From assembly GCA_900752785.1 (NCBI GenBank), contig CAADWP010000197.1, positions 1 through 9,556 of the forward strand: 9,556 nt of DNA, read 5' to 3'. The DNA comes from an uncultured Ruminococcus sp. GTDB lineage: Bacteria > Bacillota > Clostridia > Oscillospirales > Ruminococcaceae. Of the stretch, positions 1-6,451 are shown piece by piece; the first letter of the stretch is position 1; every line of letters starts with the position of its first letter. The notes beneath the pieces are model-generated. The model worked only from the letters and a program-made list of their open reading frames with translations, had not been told where the DNA came from and did no database searches. A program made the translations under genes and the position numbers.

Positions 1-153
1 TCCTTCCGATTACATCAAGGCTTTCCTTAATTACGGTCAAGTTTTTTGATTTAATTTGTCTCACATCATTGACAAACCAACAATTTTCAGTATGGATTTT
101 ATAAAAACAGCTCTGCAAAATTTAAAAATTTCAGGAAATTATCTCCGCGCCTG
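1..153. other. AT-rich intergenic flank, no gene seen
   Basis: No open frame with a ribosome site or a recognisable product is visible on either strand. A TTGACA at 69-74 followed after 16 bases by TATGGA (91-96) is a possible weak rightward promoter. The stronger promoter for the following operon lies just downstream. Confidence 0.5.
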
Positions 154-182
154 TTGCAATTCTGAACATAATATGATATAAT
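154..182 (+). promoter_or_regulatory. sigma-A type promoter of the que operon
   Basis: TTGCAA (154-159) and a perfect TATAAT (177-182) are separated by 17 bases. Transcription would start near 189-190 and give a leader of about 165 nt before queD. This is the best housekeeping promoter in the left flank and is correctly oriented for the five que genes. Confidence 0.8.
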
Positions 183-227
183 GAAAACAGTACTTTATAC
201 AATACGCTTTTAATGAGAAATTTTCTC

Positions 228-275
228 CGACAGTTCGTTTGCGCCATCCTGTCGAAAAACAAAACCAGGGCATCC
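228..275 (+). promoter_or_regulatory. Candidate preQ1-sensing leader element with antiterminator strand
   Basis: A perfect 6-bp stem CGACAG (228-233)/CTGTCG (249-254) encloses a 15-nt loop and is followed by the A-rich stretch AAAAACAAAACC (255-266), then GGGC (268-271). A small hairpin with an A-rich 3' tail that pairs back into the loop is the H-type pseudoknot layout of preQ1-I aptamers. Here loop GCC (243-245) could pair with GGC (269-271), or loop TTTG with CAAA. GCATCC (270-275) is perfectly complementary to GGATGC (307-312), which overlaps the 5' arm of the downstream terminator, so it can act as an antiterminator. The position before a preQ1 biosynthesis operon supports the idea. The loop is longer than in typical preQ1-I aptamers and I cannot match the conserved bases one by one, so the ligand call is tentative; the competing pairing is seen directly. 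Confidence 0.4.
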
Positions 276-308
276 TTATGGGGCGTTTCTGCGCCTTTCA
301 CAATTCGG

Positions 309-337
309 ATGCATCTGCCTGCAGCGGATGCATTTTT
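309..337 (+). terminator. Intrinsic terminator in the que leader (attenuator)
   Basis: ATGCATCTGC (309-318) pairs with GCGGATGCAT (324-333) over 10 bp with one G-U, around a 5-nt loop, and runs into TTTTT (333-337). It ends just before the queD ribosome site (AGGAG, 344-348). A terminator between promoter and first gene implies conditional read-through of the operon. The GGATGC at 307-312 is also complementary to GCATCC at 270-275, which would open this hairpin. Confidence 0.75.
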
Positions 338-354
338 AATTTAAGGAGAATTTT

Positions 355-780
355 ATGTATTATCTGAAAACTCGCGCATCCTTTGACAGCGCCCATTTTT
401 TGGCGGGATATGAGGGAAAGTGCGCAAATATCCACGGTCACCGCTGGGTCATCGAGGCTGCTTTTAACGGAGAGACCCTCAGTGACGCCGGTACAAAAAG
501 AGGTATGCTGATTGACTTTGGCGACATAAAACACGAGGTCAGGGAGCTTGCACGCAGATTTGACCATGCTTTGATCTATGAAAAAAATTCTCTGAAAGCG
601 GTCACTCTTACGGCTTTAAAAGACGAGGGATTCCTGCTTATTGAGATGCCGTTCAGACCTACCGCTGAGAACTTTGCCGAACATTTTTATAATTTGCTCA
701 GAGACAAAGGACTTCCCGTGAAAAGCGTGGCAGTTTATGAAACTCCGGAAAATTGTGCGATCTATGAGGTGAGTAAATGA
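355..780 (+). CDS. queD: 6-carboxy-5,6,7,8-tetrahydropterin synthase QueD
   Basis: Converts 7,8-dihydroneopterin triphosphate to 6-carboxytetrahydropterin, the second step of the cytoplasmic preQ1 pathway. The 141-residue protein is of normal length for the PTPS/QueD family. Zinc ligands are H14 (in SAHFL) and H27/H29 (in NIHGH). The catalytic cysteine is C23, in the C-x3-HGH arrangement typical of QueD rather than of eukaryotic PTPS. D70-H71 supplies the other catalytic pair, and PTAEN (102-106) and the E129 region (VYETPEN) form the pterin-anchoring elements. The ATG at 355 has AAGGAG six to seven bases upstream. The stop overlaps the queE start as ATGA (777-780), indicating translational coupling. 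First gene of the que operon, behind an attenuating leader. Confidence 0.95.
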   Translation: MYYLKTRASFDSAHFLAGYEGKCANIHGHRWVIEAAFNGETLSDAGTKRGMLIDFGDIKHEVRELARRFDHALIYEKNSLKAVTLTALKDEGFLLIEMPFRPTAENFAEHFYNLLRDKGLPVKSVAVYETPENCAIYEVSK

Positions 781-1442
781 ATACATATCCCGTTGCTGAA
801 AAATTTATAAGCATAAACGGCGAGGGAGTACGTGCAGGAGAGCTTGCTGTTTTTATACGCTTTCGAGGCTGTAATCTAAATTGCAGTTACTGCGATACAA
901 AATGGGCAAACAATGAAGCTGCTCACGCTGAATACATGACGGCAGAGGAGATCGCTTCATATATTGAAGATTCAGGCGTTGACAATGTTACTCTGACGGG
1001 AGGCGAGCCGCTTCTGCAAAATGAAATTTGCACCCTGATTGCAATGCTTATAGAAAACGGCAAAAATGTCGAAATTGAAACAAACGGCAGTATTTCCATA
1101 AAAGATTTTGCTGAAGCTTCGCTTCGTCCCGTATTTACAATGGATTATAAGCTCCCCGCAAGCGGCATGGAAAAAGCGATGCGTACTGAAAATTTCCAAT
1201 ATTTAAAAAAAGACGATACGGTAAAATTTGTATCCGGAAGTATTGGGGATCTTGAAAAAGCGTCCGAAATAATTGAAAAATATTCGCTGATAAGTAAATG
1301 TAATGTATATTTCAGCCCTGTTTTCGGAATGATCGAACCGGAAAATATTGTTGAATTTATGAAACAGCGCCGATTAAACGGAGTAAGGCTACAGCTACAG
1401 CTTCATAAATTTATCTGGGATCCCGATAAAAAGGGAGTATAA
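777..1442 (+). CDS. queE: 7-carboxy-7-deazaguanine synthase QueE (radical SAM)
   Basis: Radical SAM enzyme that rearranges 6-carboxytetrahydropterin to 7-carboxy-7-deazaguanine, building the 7-deazapurine ring. The 221-residue protein has the [4Fe-4S] motif C32-x3-C36-x2-C39 (in CNLNCSYCDT), the N-terminal substrate segment INGEG (13-17), and the SAM-contacting GGEP at 75-78 followed by ETNG (101-104). The C-terminus (LQLHKFIW) matches the usual QueE end. It starts inside the last codons of queD with an ATGA overlap and ends 12 bases before folE. All key residues are intact and the length is typical. Confidence 0.95.
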   Translation: MNTYPVAEKFISINGEGVRAGELAVFIRFRGCNLNCSYCDTKWANNEAAHAEYMTAEEIASYIEDSGVDNVTLTGGEPLLQNEICTLIAMLIENGKNVEIETNGSISIKDFAEASLRPVFTMDYKLPASGMEKAMRTENFQYLKKDDTVKFVSGSIGDLEKASEIIEKYSLISKCNVYFSPVFGMIEPENIVEFMKQRRLNGVRLQLQLHKFIWDPDKKGV

Positions 1443-1454
1443 CAGGAGGCAGCT

Positions 1455-2018
1455 ATGGATAAGGAAAAAATTGCATATCATGTAAGAGGGATTCTTGAAG
1501 CTCTCGGGGAAGATCCGGACAGGGAAGGTCTTCGCGACACTCCTCAGCGCGTAGCGAGGATGTACGAAGAGGTATTTGAGGGCATATCCTATACAAATCA
1601 CCAGATTGCCGAGATGTTCGGAAAAACCTTTGAAGCTGCCGATTCGGACGATTCTGAGACGGCTGTTGTAATGAAGGATATTACGGTTTTCAGCTACTGT
1701 GAGCATCATATGGCGCTGATGTACGATATGACGGTAAACGTTGCATATATTCCGCGCGGAAAGGTTATCGGACTGAGCAAGATCGCACGTATATGCGATA
1801 TGGCTGCGAAACGGCTTCAGCTTCAGGAGCGTCTCGGCAAGGATATAGCCGAAATAATTTCGGAAGCGACGGGGGCTCCGGATGTCGGCGTACTCATCAA
1901 GGGTAATCATAGCTGCATGACAGCCCGCGGCATCAGAAATTCCACAGCGCAGACTGTTACAAAGACCTTTTGCGGAGCGTTCAGAAACGACCCGCAGCTC
2001 AGAAATCTTGTTGACTAA
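1455..2018 (+). CDS. folE: GTP cyclohydrolase I (type IA), FolE
   Basis: Opens GTP to 7,8-dihydroneopterin triphosphate, the entry step shared by folate and queuosine synthesis. The 187-residue protein carries the zinc site C82 and H85 (in YCEHHM) and C154 (in NHSCMTARG), with H152 as the catalytic-region histidine. The DPDREGLRDTPQRVARMY segment (20-37) is the typical N-terminal signature. A full AGGAGG (1444-1449) lies five bases before the ATG. Its place between queE and queC suggests it feeds the preQ1 pathway, so it may be a copy dedicated to queuosine in addition to, or instead of, a folate-operon folE. The zinc-dependent IA form is certain from the CEHH and HSC motifs. Confidence 0.96.
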   Translation: MDKEKIAYHVRGILEALGEDPDREGLRDTPQRVARMYEEVFEGISYTNHQIAEMFGKTFEAADSDDSETAVVMKDITVFSYCEHHMALMYDMTVNVAYIPRGKVIGLSKIARICDMAAKRLQLQERLGKDIAEIISEATGAPDVGVLIKGNHSCMTARGIRNSTAQTVTKTFCGAFRNDPQLRNLVD

Positions 2019-2036
2019 ACGAAAGGAAATAAATAT

Positions 2037-2717
2037 ATGAAAGCACTTGTACTTTTCAGCGGAGGCGTGGACAGTACTACCTGTCTCGGGCTTGCAGTAG
2101 ATAAATACGGCGCGGACGAGGTGCTCGCGCTGTCGGTATATTACGGTCAGAAGCACAGCAAAGAGCTTGAAGCGGCGGAAAGAATCGCTGCGTATTACGG
2201 AGTAAAATGGCGCACTCTCGATCTCGCGCTTATTTTTGCGGATTCCGACTGTACGCTGCTAAAAGGCTCGGATAAGGAAATTCCAAAGGAATCCTATGCC
2301 GAGCAGCTTTCCCATGCTGAGGGCAGCCCTGTATCGACCTACGTCCCTTTCAGAAACGGACTTTTTCTTGCTTCAGCGGCAAGCATCGCTCTTTCCAACG
2401 GCTGCGATGTCATTTATTACGGAGCGCACAGCGATGACGCCGCAGGCAACGCTTATCCCGATTGCAGCAGCGAGTTCAATGAAGCTATAAGCCGCGCCGT
2501 ATATATTGGCAGCGGAAATGCCCTTGAAATCAAAGCTCCTTTTGTGGGACTGACAAAAGCACAGGTAGTCAGGGAGGGGCTGCGTATCGGCGTTCCGTAC
2601 GAGCTGACATGGAGCTGCTACGAGGGGGGCGACCGTCCGTGCGGAATATGCGGAACATGCCGTGACAGAATGGCTGCATTTAAGGCGAACGGCGTAGCCG
2701 ACCCTGCAATGACATAA
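2037..2717 (+). CDS. queC: 7-cyano-7-deazaguanine synthase QueC
   Basis: ATP-dependent enzyme converting 7-carboxy-7-deazaguanine to preQ0 (7-cyano-7-deazaguanine) with ammonia. The 226-residue protein has the PP-loop SGGVDS near the N-terminus (8-13). A C-terminal zinc-binding cluster is formed by C194, C202, C205 and C208, in SCYEGG followed by RPCGICGTC. The internal STYVPFRN and [14 protein letters not shown] segments are characteristic of QueC. The ATG at 2037 follows AAAGGAA and lies 18 bases after folE. The stop is 13 bases before queF, with GGAGGA between them. Confidence 0.96.
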   Translation: MKALVLFSGGVDSTTCLGLAVDKYGADEVLALSVYYGQKHSKELEAAERIAAYYGVKWRTLDLALIFADSDCTLLKGSDKEIPKESYAEQLSHAEGSPVSTYVPFRNGLFLASAASIALSNGCDVIYYGAHSDDAAGNAYPDCSSEFNEAISRAVYIGSGNALEIKAPFVGLTKAQVVREGLRIGVPYELTWSCYEGGDRPCGICGTCRDRMAAFKANGVADPAMT

Positions 2718-2730
2718 CGGAGGAACAAAA

Positions 2731-3228
2731 ATGAGCGGAAGAAATGAAAACGAAAAAGGCACGATCACTAAGCTTGGAAATCAGCATACGATTTATTCAT
2801 CTGACTACAGTCCCGAGGTGCTTGAGACTTTTCCTAACAAGCATCCCGAAAACGATTATTTTGTAAAATTCAATTGTCCCGAATTCACAAGTCTTTGTCC
2901 TATTACAGGTCAGCCTGATTTTGCGGCGATCTATATTTCGTATATTCCTGCGGAAAAAATGGTGGAAAGCAAATCTTTGAAGCTTTATCTTTTCAGCTTC
3001 CGAAATCACGGAGATTTCCATGAAGACTGCGTGAATATCATTATGAAGGATCTGATAAAGCTTATGCAGCCGAAATATATTGAAGTATGGGGAAAATTTC
3101 TTCCGCGCGGAGGAATTTCTATCGACCCCTACTGCAATTACGGCATTCCCGATACAAAGTGGGAGAAGCTTGCATGGGAACGTCTTTCTCATCATGATAT
3201 GAATCCTGCGGACATTAATAACCGATAA
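2731..3228 (+). CDS. queF: NADPH-dependent 7-cyano-7-deazaguanine reductase QueF (short type)
   Basis: Reduces preQ0 to preQ1 with NADPH, the last step before insertion into tRNA by Tgt. The 165-residue length is that of the single-domain, Bacillus YkvM-like type rather than the two-domain enterobacterial type. The nucleophilic cysteine is C56 and the acid D63, in [11 protein letters not shown]. The QueF NADPH motif ESKSLKLY lies at 79-86 and is followed by [10 protein letters not shown], with E98 as the expected substrate-binding glutamate. CGGAGGA (2718-2724) is the ribosome site. It is the last gene of the operon and faces the leftward operon across a shared hairpin. Neither tgt nor queA/queG is in the window. 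Confidence 0.96.
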   Translation: MSGRNENEKGTITKLGNQHTIYSSDYSPEVLETFPNKHPENDYFVKFNCPEFTSLCPITGQPDFAAIYISYIPAEKMVESKSLKLYLFSFRNHGDFHEDCVNIIMKDLIKLMQPKYIEVWGKFLPRGGISIDPYCNYGIPDTKWEKLAWERLSHHDMNPADINNR

Positions 3229-3231
3229 ATC

Positions 3232-3275
3232 AAATGGAGCGCCGAACTTATTCGGCGCTCCATTTAGGTGTTTTT
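3232..3275. terminator. Bidirectional intrinsic terminator between convergent operons
   Basis: AAATGGAGCGCCGAA (3232-3246) and its exact complement (3251-3265) form a 15-bp perfect stem with a four-base loop CTTA. Rightward it is followed by AGGTGTTTTT, leftward by a T-rich stretch (TTTGATTTA). It sits 3 bases after the queF stop and about 24 bases beyond the stop of the leftward S-component gene, so it can end both operons. Confidence 0.85.
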
Positions 3276-3288
3276 AGGGCGGTATTCC

Positions 3289-3975
3289 TCATAATCCGCC
3301 TTTAATTTTTATGCGCTCCAGCTTTTCTCCGAACGGCTTTGCGAGAAGCAGCAAAAAGATCACATTTGAGAGTGCATAAACGGTTGTATGCGGTATAGCC
3401 GTAAAAATTGCGGCAAAATACAGCTTAACATTGAATCCGCCGGAGTACCATAAAACATTCCATATATCCATTACGAGAGAATATAAAATTCCCGAGACCG
3501 CGCCGAATATAAGCAGCAGCGGTCTGTTTTTTTTCAGAAGCTTCGGCAGCGCTCCCGCAGTAAAACCGATAATTCCCCAGCCAAGCATCTGAAACGGCGT
3601 CCACGGTCCCTGACCAAAATAAAAATTGGAAATGAGCGCGGTCATAGCTCCAACAAAAAAACCTGCTTCGCTGCCCATGTACATTGCCGTTATAATTATG
3701 ATCGCAGTTACGGGTTTAAATACGGGAATAAATCTCCCGGCAAAGCAAAGAGCCGTCATTACCGAGGCGGCAACCATGCGCTTCGTTCCCACATTCTTTT
3801 TTTCGTATCCGGCAGCGAAAAGCAGCAAAGCGAAAAATGCGGTACACAATGAAAGGATCATATATCGCTTTCCCTCGAAAACACTGACGCAAATAACTGC
3901 AATGGCGGGAATAATCAAAAACGGTACGGCAAACTTTATAATACGGCGGCATGGCATATTTTTAATTAATATCAT
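3289..3975 (-). CDS. ECF transporter substrate-binding S component, probably corrinoid-specific
   Basis: Integral membrane S component that binds the vitamin and docks on EcfT. The ATG at 3975 overlaps the stop of the ATPase gene as ATGA (3975-3972), with GAGAGG upstream on the coding strand, so I prefer it to the in-frame ATG at 4008; this gives 228 residues. Residues about 66-211 look like the usual six-helix S core. The first helix, VAASVMTALCFAGR, is rich in small residues as in the EcfT-docking helix, followed by helices near 88-100, 102-118, 127-147, 151-172 and 184-211. An additional hydrophobic hairpin (12-32 and 38-55) precedes the core. Substrate cannot be read from the protein alone. 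The cobalamin riboswitch and transcobalamin-like neighbours point to a CbrT-like corrinoid role. Confidence 0.8.
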   Translation of the reverse strand: MILIKNMPCRRIIKFAVPFLIIPAIAVICVSVFEGKRYMILSLCTAFFALLLFAAGYEKKNVGTKRMVAASVMTALCFAGRFIPVFKPVTAIIIITAMYMGSEAGFFVGAMTALISNFYFGQGPWTPFQMLGWGIIGFTAGALPKLLKKNRPLLLIFGAVSGILYSLVMDIWNVLWYSGGFNVKLYFAAIFTAIPHTTVYALSNVIFLLLLAKPFGEKLERIKIKGGL

Positions 3976-5609
3976 GAAATGCCGCCTCTCTCGGAATTCA
4001 TCCGGCAAAGCTTCACAGCGTCTGCAACTGTTGCGGCGCTGCCGAAAATACCGCGCGTCATTCGGCTTACAGCCGTTGTGTAAAAGCTGTTTTTAGAAAA
4101 GAAACGTCTCGGAATGTCAGGTGCGGCAGTCTTCCCGTTGAAAAAAAGCGCGCATCTGTCGCTGCATTCAGCAGCAAATTCCACGTCATGAGTCACTATT
4201 AAAACAGTCGTCCCCGAATTTGTCAGACTCCGCAAAACCGAAATTATCCGAAGCTTTGACATAGCGTCCAGACCTTTGGTAGGTTCATCAAGCAGAATCA
4301 GCCTTGGATCAGAAGCGAGCGCCTTAGCGAGAGCGACAAGCTGCTGCTGACCTCCCGAAATATCGTATGGATGCTTATCCATTATTTGAGAAAGATTAAA
4401 TGGCAGCTCTTCCGTATTAGCTCCGCATTCTTCAAGCTCCTCACGAACGGTATTTTTAAGAAACACCGTTTGAACATCCTGAGGAAGCATAGTCAGGCAA
4501 TTGCGGTACAGGGATTGATTTTTGTATGAAGAAAGCTTTTCCCCGAATATTTTGATACTTCCGCTGTACGGTTTCACCAGTCCGGAAGCTGCTTTCAGAA
4601 AACTTGTTTTTCCTGAACCGTTCCCGCCGAGAACGCAAAAAAGCTCGCCTTCGTAAACCTTCAGCGTCATTCCTTTAAGAATGTCAGGAGATTTTTTTTC
4701 GTATCTAAAAAAAACGTTACTGAATTCAATAGCAGCGTTTGACGAATGTATGTATTTTTCCTCAGGTAAGTCTTTAAGGAAATTACCGTAATTTTTTTCT
4801 ATAAAGCTTCTTCCGCTGCGTACTGTGAGAGGACAGATTCCTCTGCCGTTCAATTCCGTGAAAAGACGTGCCGCAGAAGGCATACCGCGCAGTATATCGG
4901 GACGGTCTCCAAGGCATGAAACTGCTTTTTCCGGTATATCGTCAACAATTATCGTTCCGTTTTCCATTACCATAAGACGGTCGCAAACCGTTACAGCTTC
5001 CTCCAACCGATGTTCCGACATAATTACAGTGATTCCGTAGTCCTGATTCAGCTTTTTTACTGTTGTAATGAACTCCGAAGCAGCAATAGGGTCGAGCTGA
5101 GCTGTCGGTTCGTCTAAAATCAATAGCTTTGGCTGCATTACAAGTACTGCGGCAAGGCTCAGAAGCTGCTTTTGACCGCCGGAAAGCTCCTCAGTTTCCC
5201 GTTCGTAAAGCTCGCCAAGTCCAAAAGCGCTTGCTGTTTCGGCAACTCTTCGAGAAATCTCGTCCTGCGGCAGACCAAGGCTTTCAAGTCCGAAAGCAAG
5301 TTCATGCCAGACCTTGTCTGTGACTATCTGATGCTGCGGAGACTGCATAACGAAGCCGATCTCTGCCGCCGACCGCTTCGGTTCAAGGCTGCTAAGTTCG
5401 GCTCCCTCAAATATGATTTTTCCGGTAAGCTCTCCGTTGGGCGTAAGTTCGCGTTTCAACGTATGCAGCAGAGTAGATTTGCCGCTGCCCGTAGCTCCGC
5501 AAAGCACAATAAATTCGCCTTTTTCAACTGAAAACGAGACGCTGCGGACAGTCGGCTCGCTGCAAAGCGGATAGGTAAAGCTCAGATTTTCGACTTTAAG
5601 AATTTCCAT
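3972..5609 (-). CDS. ECF transporter ATPase, two fused ABC domains (EcfA-EcfA' type)
   Basis: Energises the ECF transporter; the 545 residues hold two complete nucleotide-binding domains, replacing separate EcfA and EcfA'. Domain 1 has Walker A GATGSGKST (38-46), Q-loop Q89, signature LSGGQ (142-146), Walker B LLILDEP (D166/E167) and switch H200. Domain 2 has Walker A GGNGSGKT near 327-334, signature ISGGQQQ near 415-421, Walker B LILLDEP near 436-442, and a THD switch histidine. Both signatures and both catalytic glutamates are intact, so two active sites are expected. The ATG at 5609 has GAGGG upstream and overlaps the end of ecfT by 28 bases; the stop overlaps the S-component start. A C-terminal tail of roughly 40 residues after domain 2 is unassigned. 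Confidence 0.93.
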   Translation of the reverse strand: MEILKVENLSFTYPLCSEPTVRSVSFSVEKGEFIVLCGATGSGKSTLLHTLKRELTPNGELTGKIIFEGAELSSLEPKRSAAEIGFVMQSPQHQIVTDKVWHELAFGLESLGLPQDEISRRVAETASAFGLGELYERETEELSGGQKQLLSLAAVLVMQPKLLILDEPTAQLDPIAASEFITTVKKLNQDYGITVIMSEHRLEEAVTVCDRLMVMENGTIIVDDIPEKAVSCLGDRPDILRGMPSAARLFTELNGRGICPLTVRSGRSFIEKNYGNFLKDLPEEKYIHSSNAAIEFSNVFFRYEKKSPDILKGMTLKVYEGELFCVLGGNGSGKTSFLKAASGLVKPYSGSIKIFGEKLSSYKNQSLYRNCLTMLPQDVQTVFLKNTVREELEECGANTEELPFNLSQIMDKHPYDISGGQQQLVALAKALASDPRLILLDEPTKGLDAMSKLRIISVLRSLTNSGTTVLIVTHDVEFAAECSDRCALFFNGKTAAPDIPRRFFSKNSFYTTAVSRMTRGIFGSAATVADAVKLCRMNSERGGIS

Positions 5610-6451
5610 TTAAGATTTGCCCTCGTTTCAATTATTATCGGCATAAGAGCCATGACGAAGTATGCGAATACGGAGCAGATCTCCAAAAATCCGTATTCTG
5701 TCTGTTTTATTTCCGGATAAAATTCAAAATTCGGATAACCGATTACGCATATGCATAAAAGCAGCAAATCCGCGGAAAGTAAAGCTGCATCTGCCGCAGA
5801 AAATCTGAGATCAGAAAAGCTTGTCCTTTTAGCTGTTCCGCAGCCGCGCGCCTCCATGCTTGCTGCCGTGACAAGGCTGTTTTCCAGCGCCCAGGTTATC
5901 ACAATTGAAAAGATGCGCACCCAGCCTTTAATACTGTCGATTATATTGTCATCCTTAAAAAATCCCATTGCTTTCTGAGCTTCTGCCGTTTTTTTCATTT
6001 GTCTGCCAAAAAGCGGAATGAAACGCAGGGTCATTGAAATTATCAGAGAAATATTGGGTGAAAATCTTCCCGTAATATAAAGAAGCTTGTCGCTTGTCAT
6101 GATCTGAGAAAACGAGCGGAACCAGTAGATGACCCCAACTGCCATAGCTGCCGAATTCAAGCCGTAAAACAGCGCTTCAAGCGTTATTGGCGCATCGTTT
6201 ATCACAAGCAGCACTGTTTTGCCGTTATGAGAAGTAATAGGATTGACCGCAGACAATATCAGAAAGAGCAGCAGAAAATAAAGATGCGAGCCTGCGTGTT
6301 TTCTGCCGTTACGCAGGAGAAAATACGATACTCCTCCAACGAGACAAATCGTCATGAAAAGCGGATGACTGCCGAACATGGCAACGCCCGTAACACTGAA
6401 AAAATATATCGTTATAACAAGAGGATTGTATTGGTCAAAGCCTTTCATCAT
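5582..6451 (-). CDS. ecfT: ECF transporter transmembrane protein EcfT
   Basis: Membrane scaffold of the ECF module that links S component and ATPases. The 289-residue protein has hydrophobic helices near 11-28, 30-46, 57-70, 96-112, 132-146, 218-238 and 255-274. The second cytoplasmic coupling motif, SMEARGCG (A201-R202-G203), is canonical. The first is AQKAMG at 158-163, where most EcfT proteins have an Ala-Arg-Ser/Gly type motif, so the usual arginine is absent. Two adjacent ATG codons (6451 and 6448) follow AGGAG (6460-6456 on the coding strand). The second has the better spacing, so the protein may begin one residue later. It overlaps the upstream gene by 17 bases and the ATPase by 28. 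Confidence 0.93.
   Translation of the reverse strand: MMKGFDQYNPLVITIYFFSVTGVAMFGSHPLFMTICLVGGVSYFLLRNGRKHAGSHLYFLLLFLILSAVNPITSHNGKTVLLVINDAPITLEALFYGLNSAAMAVGVIYWFRSFSQIMTSDKLLYITGRFSPNISLIISMTLRFIPLFGRQMKKTAEAQKAMGFFKDDNIIDSIKGWVRIFSIVITWALENSLVTAASMEARGCGTAKRTSFSDLRFSAADAALLSADLLLLCICVIGYPNFEFYPEIKQTEYGFLEICSVFAYFVMALMPIIIETRANLKWKFLKSKI

Noticed and set aside
1395..2156. 253-codon open frame on the minus strand
   Set aside because: It lies entirely opposite folE and the ends of its neighbours, which carry intact catalytic motifs. It shows no family motif and no ribosome site, so it is an antisense shadow.
3976..4008. Longer S-component start
   Set aside because: The ATG at 3975 has a proper ribosome site and the ATGA overlap typical of this operon. 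The extra residues are charged, overlap the ATPase gene and match nothing.
5172..5531. 119-codon plus-strand open frame, with others opposite the transporter genes
   Set aside because: It is opposite the first ATPase domain, whose Walker and signature motifs are intact; low-complexity composition and no ribosome site.
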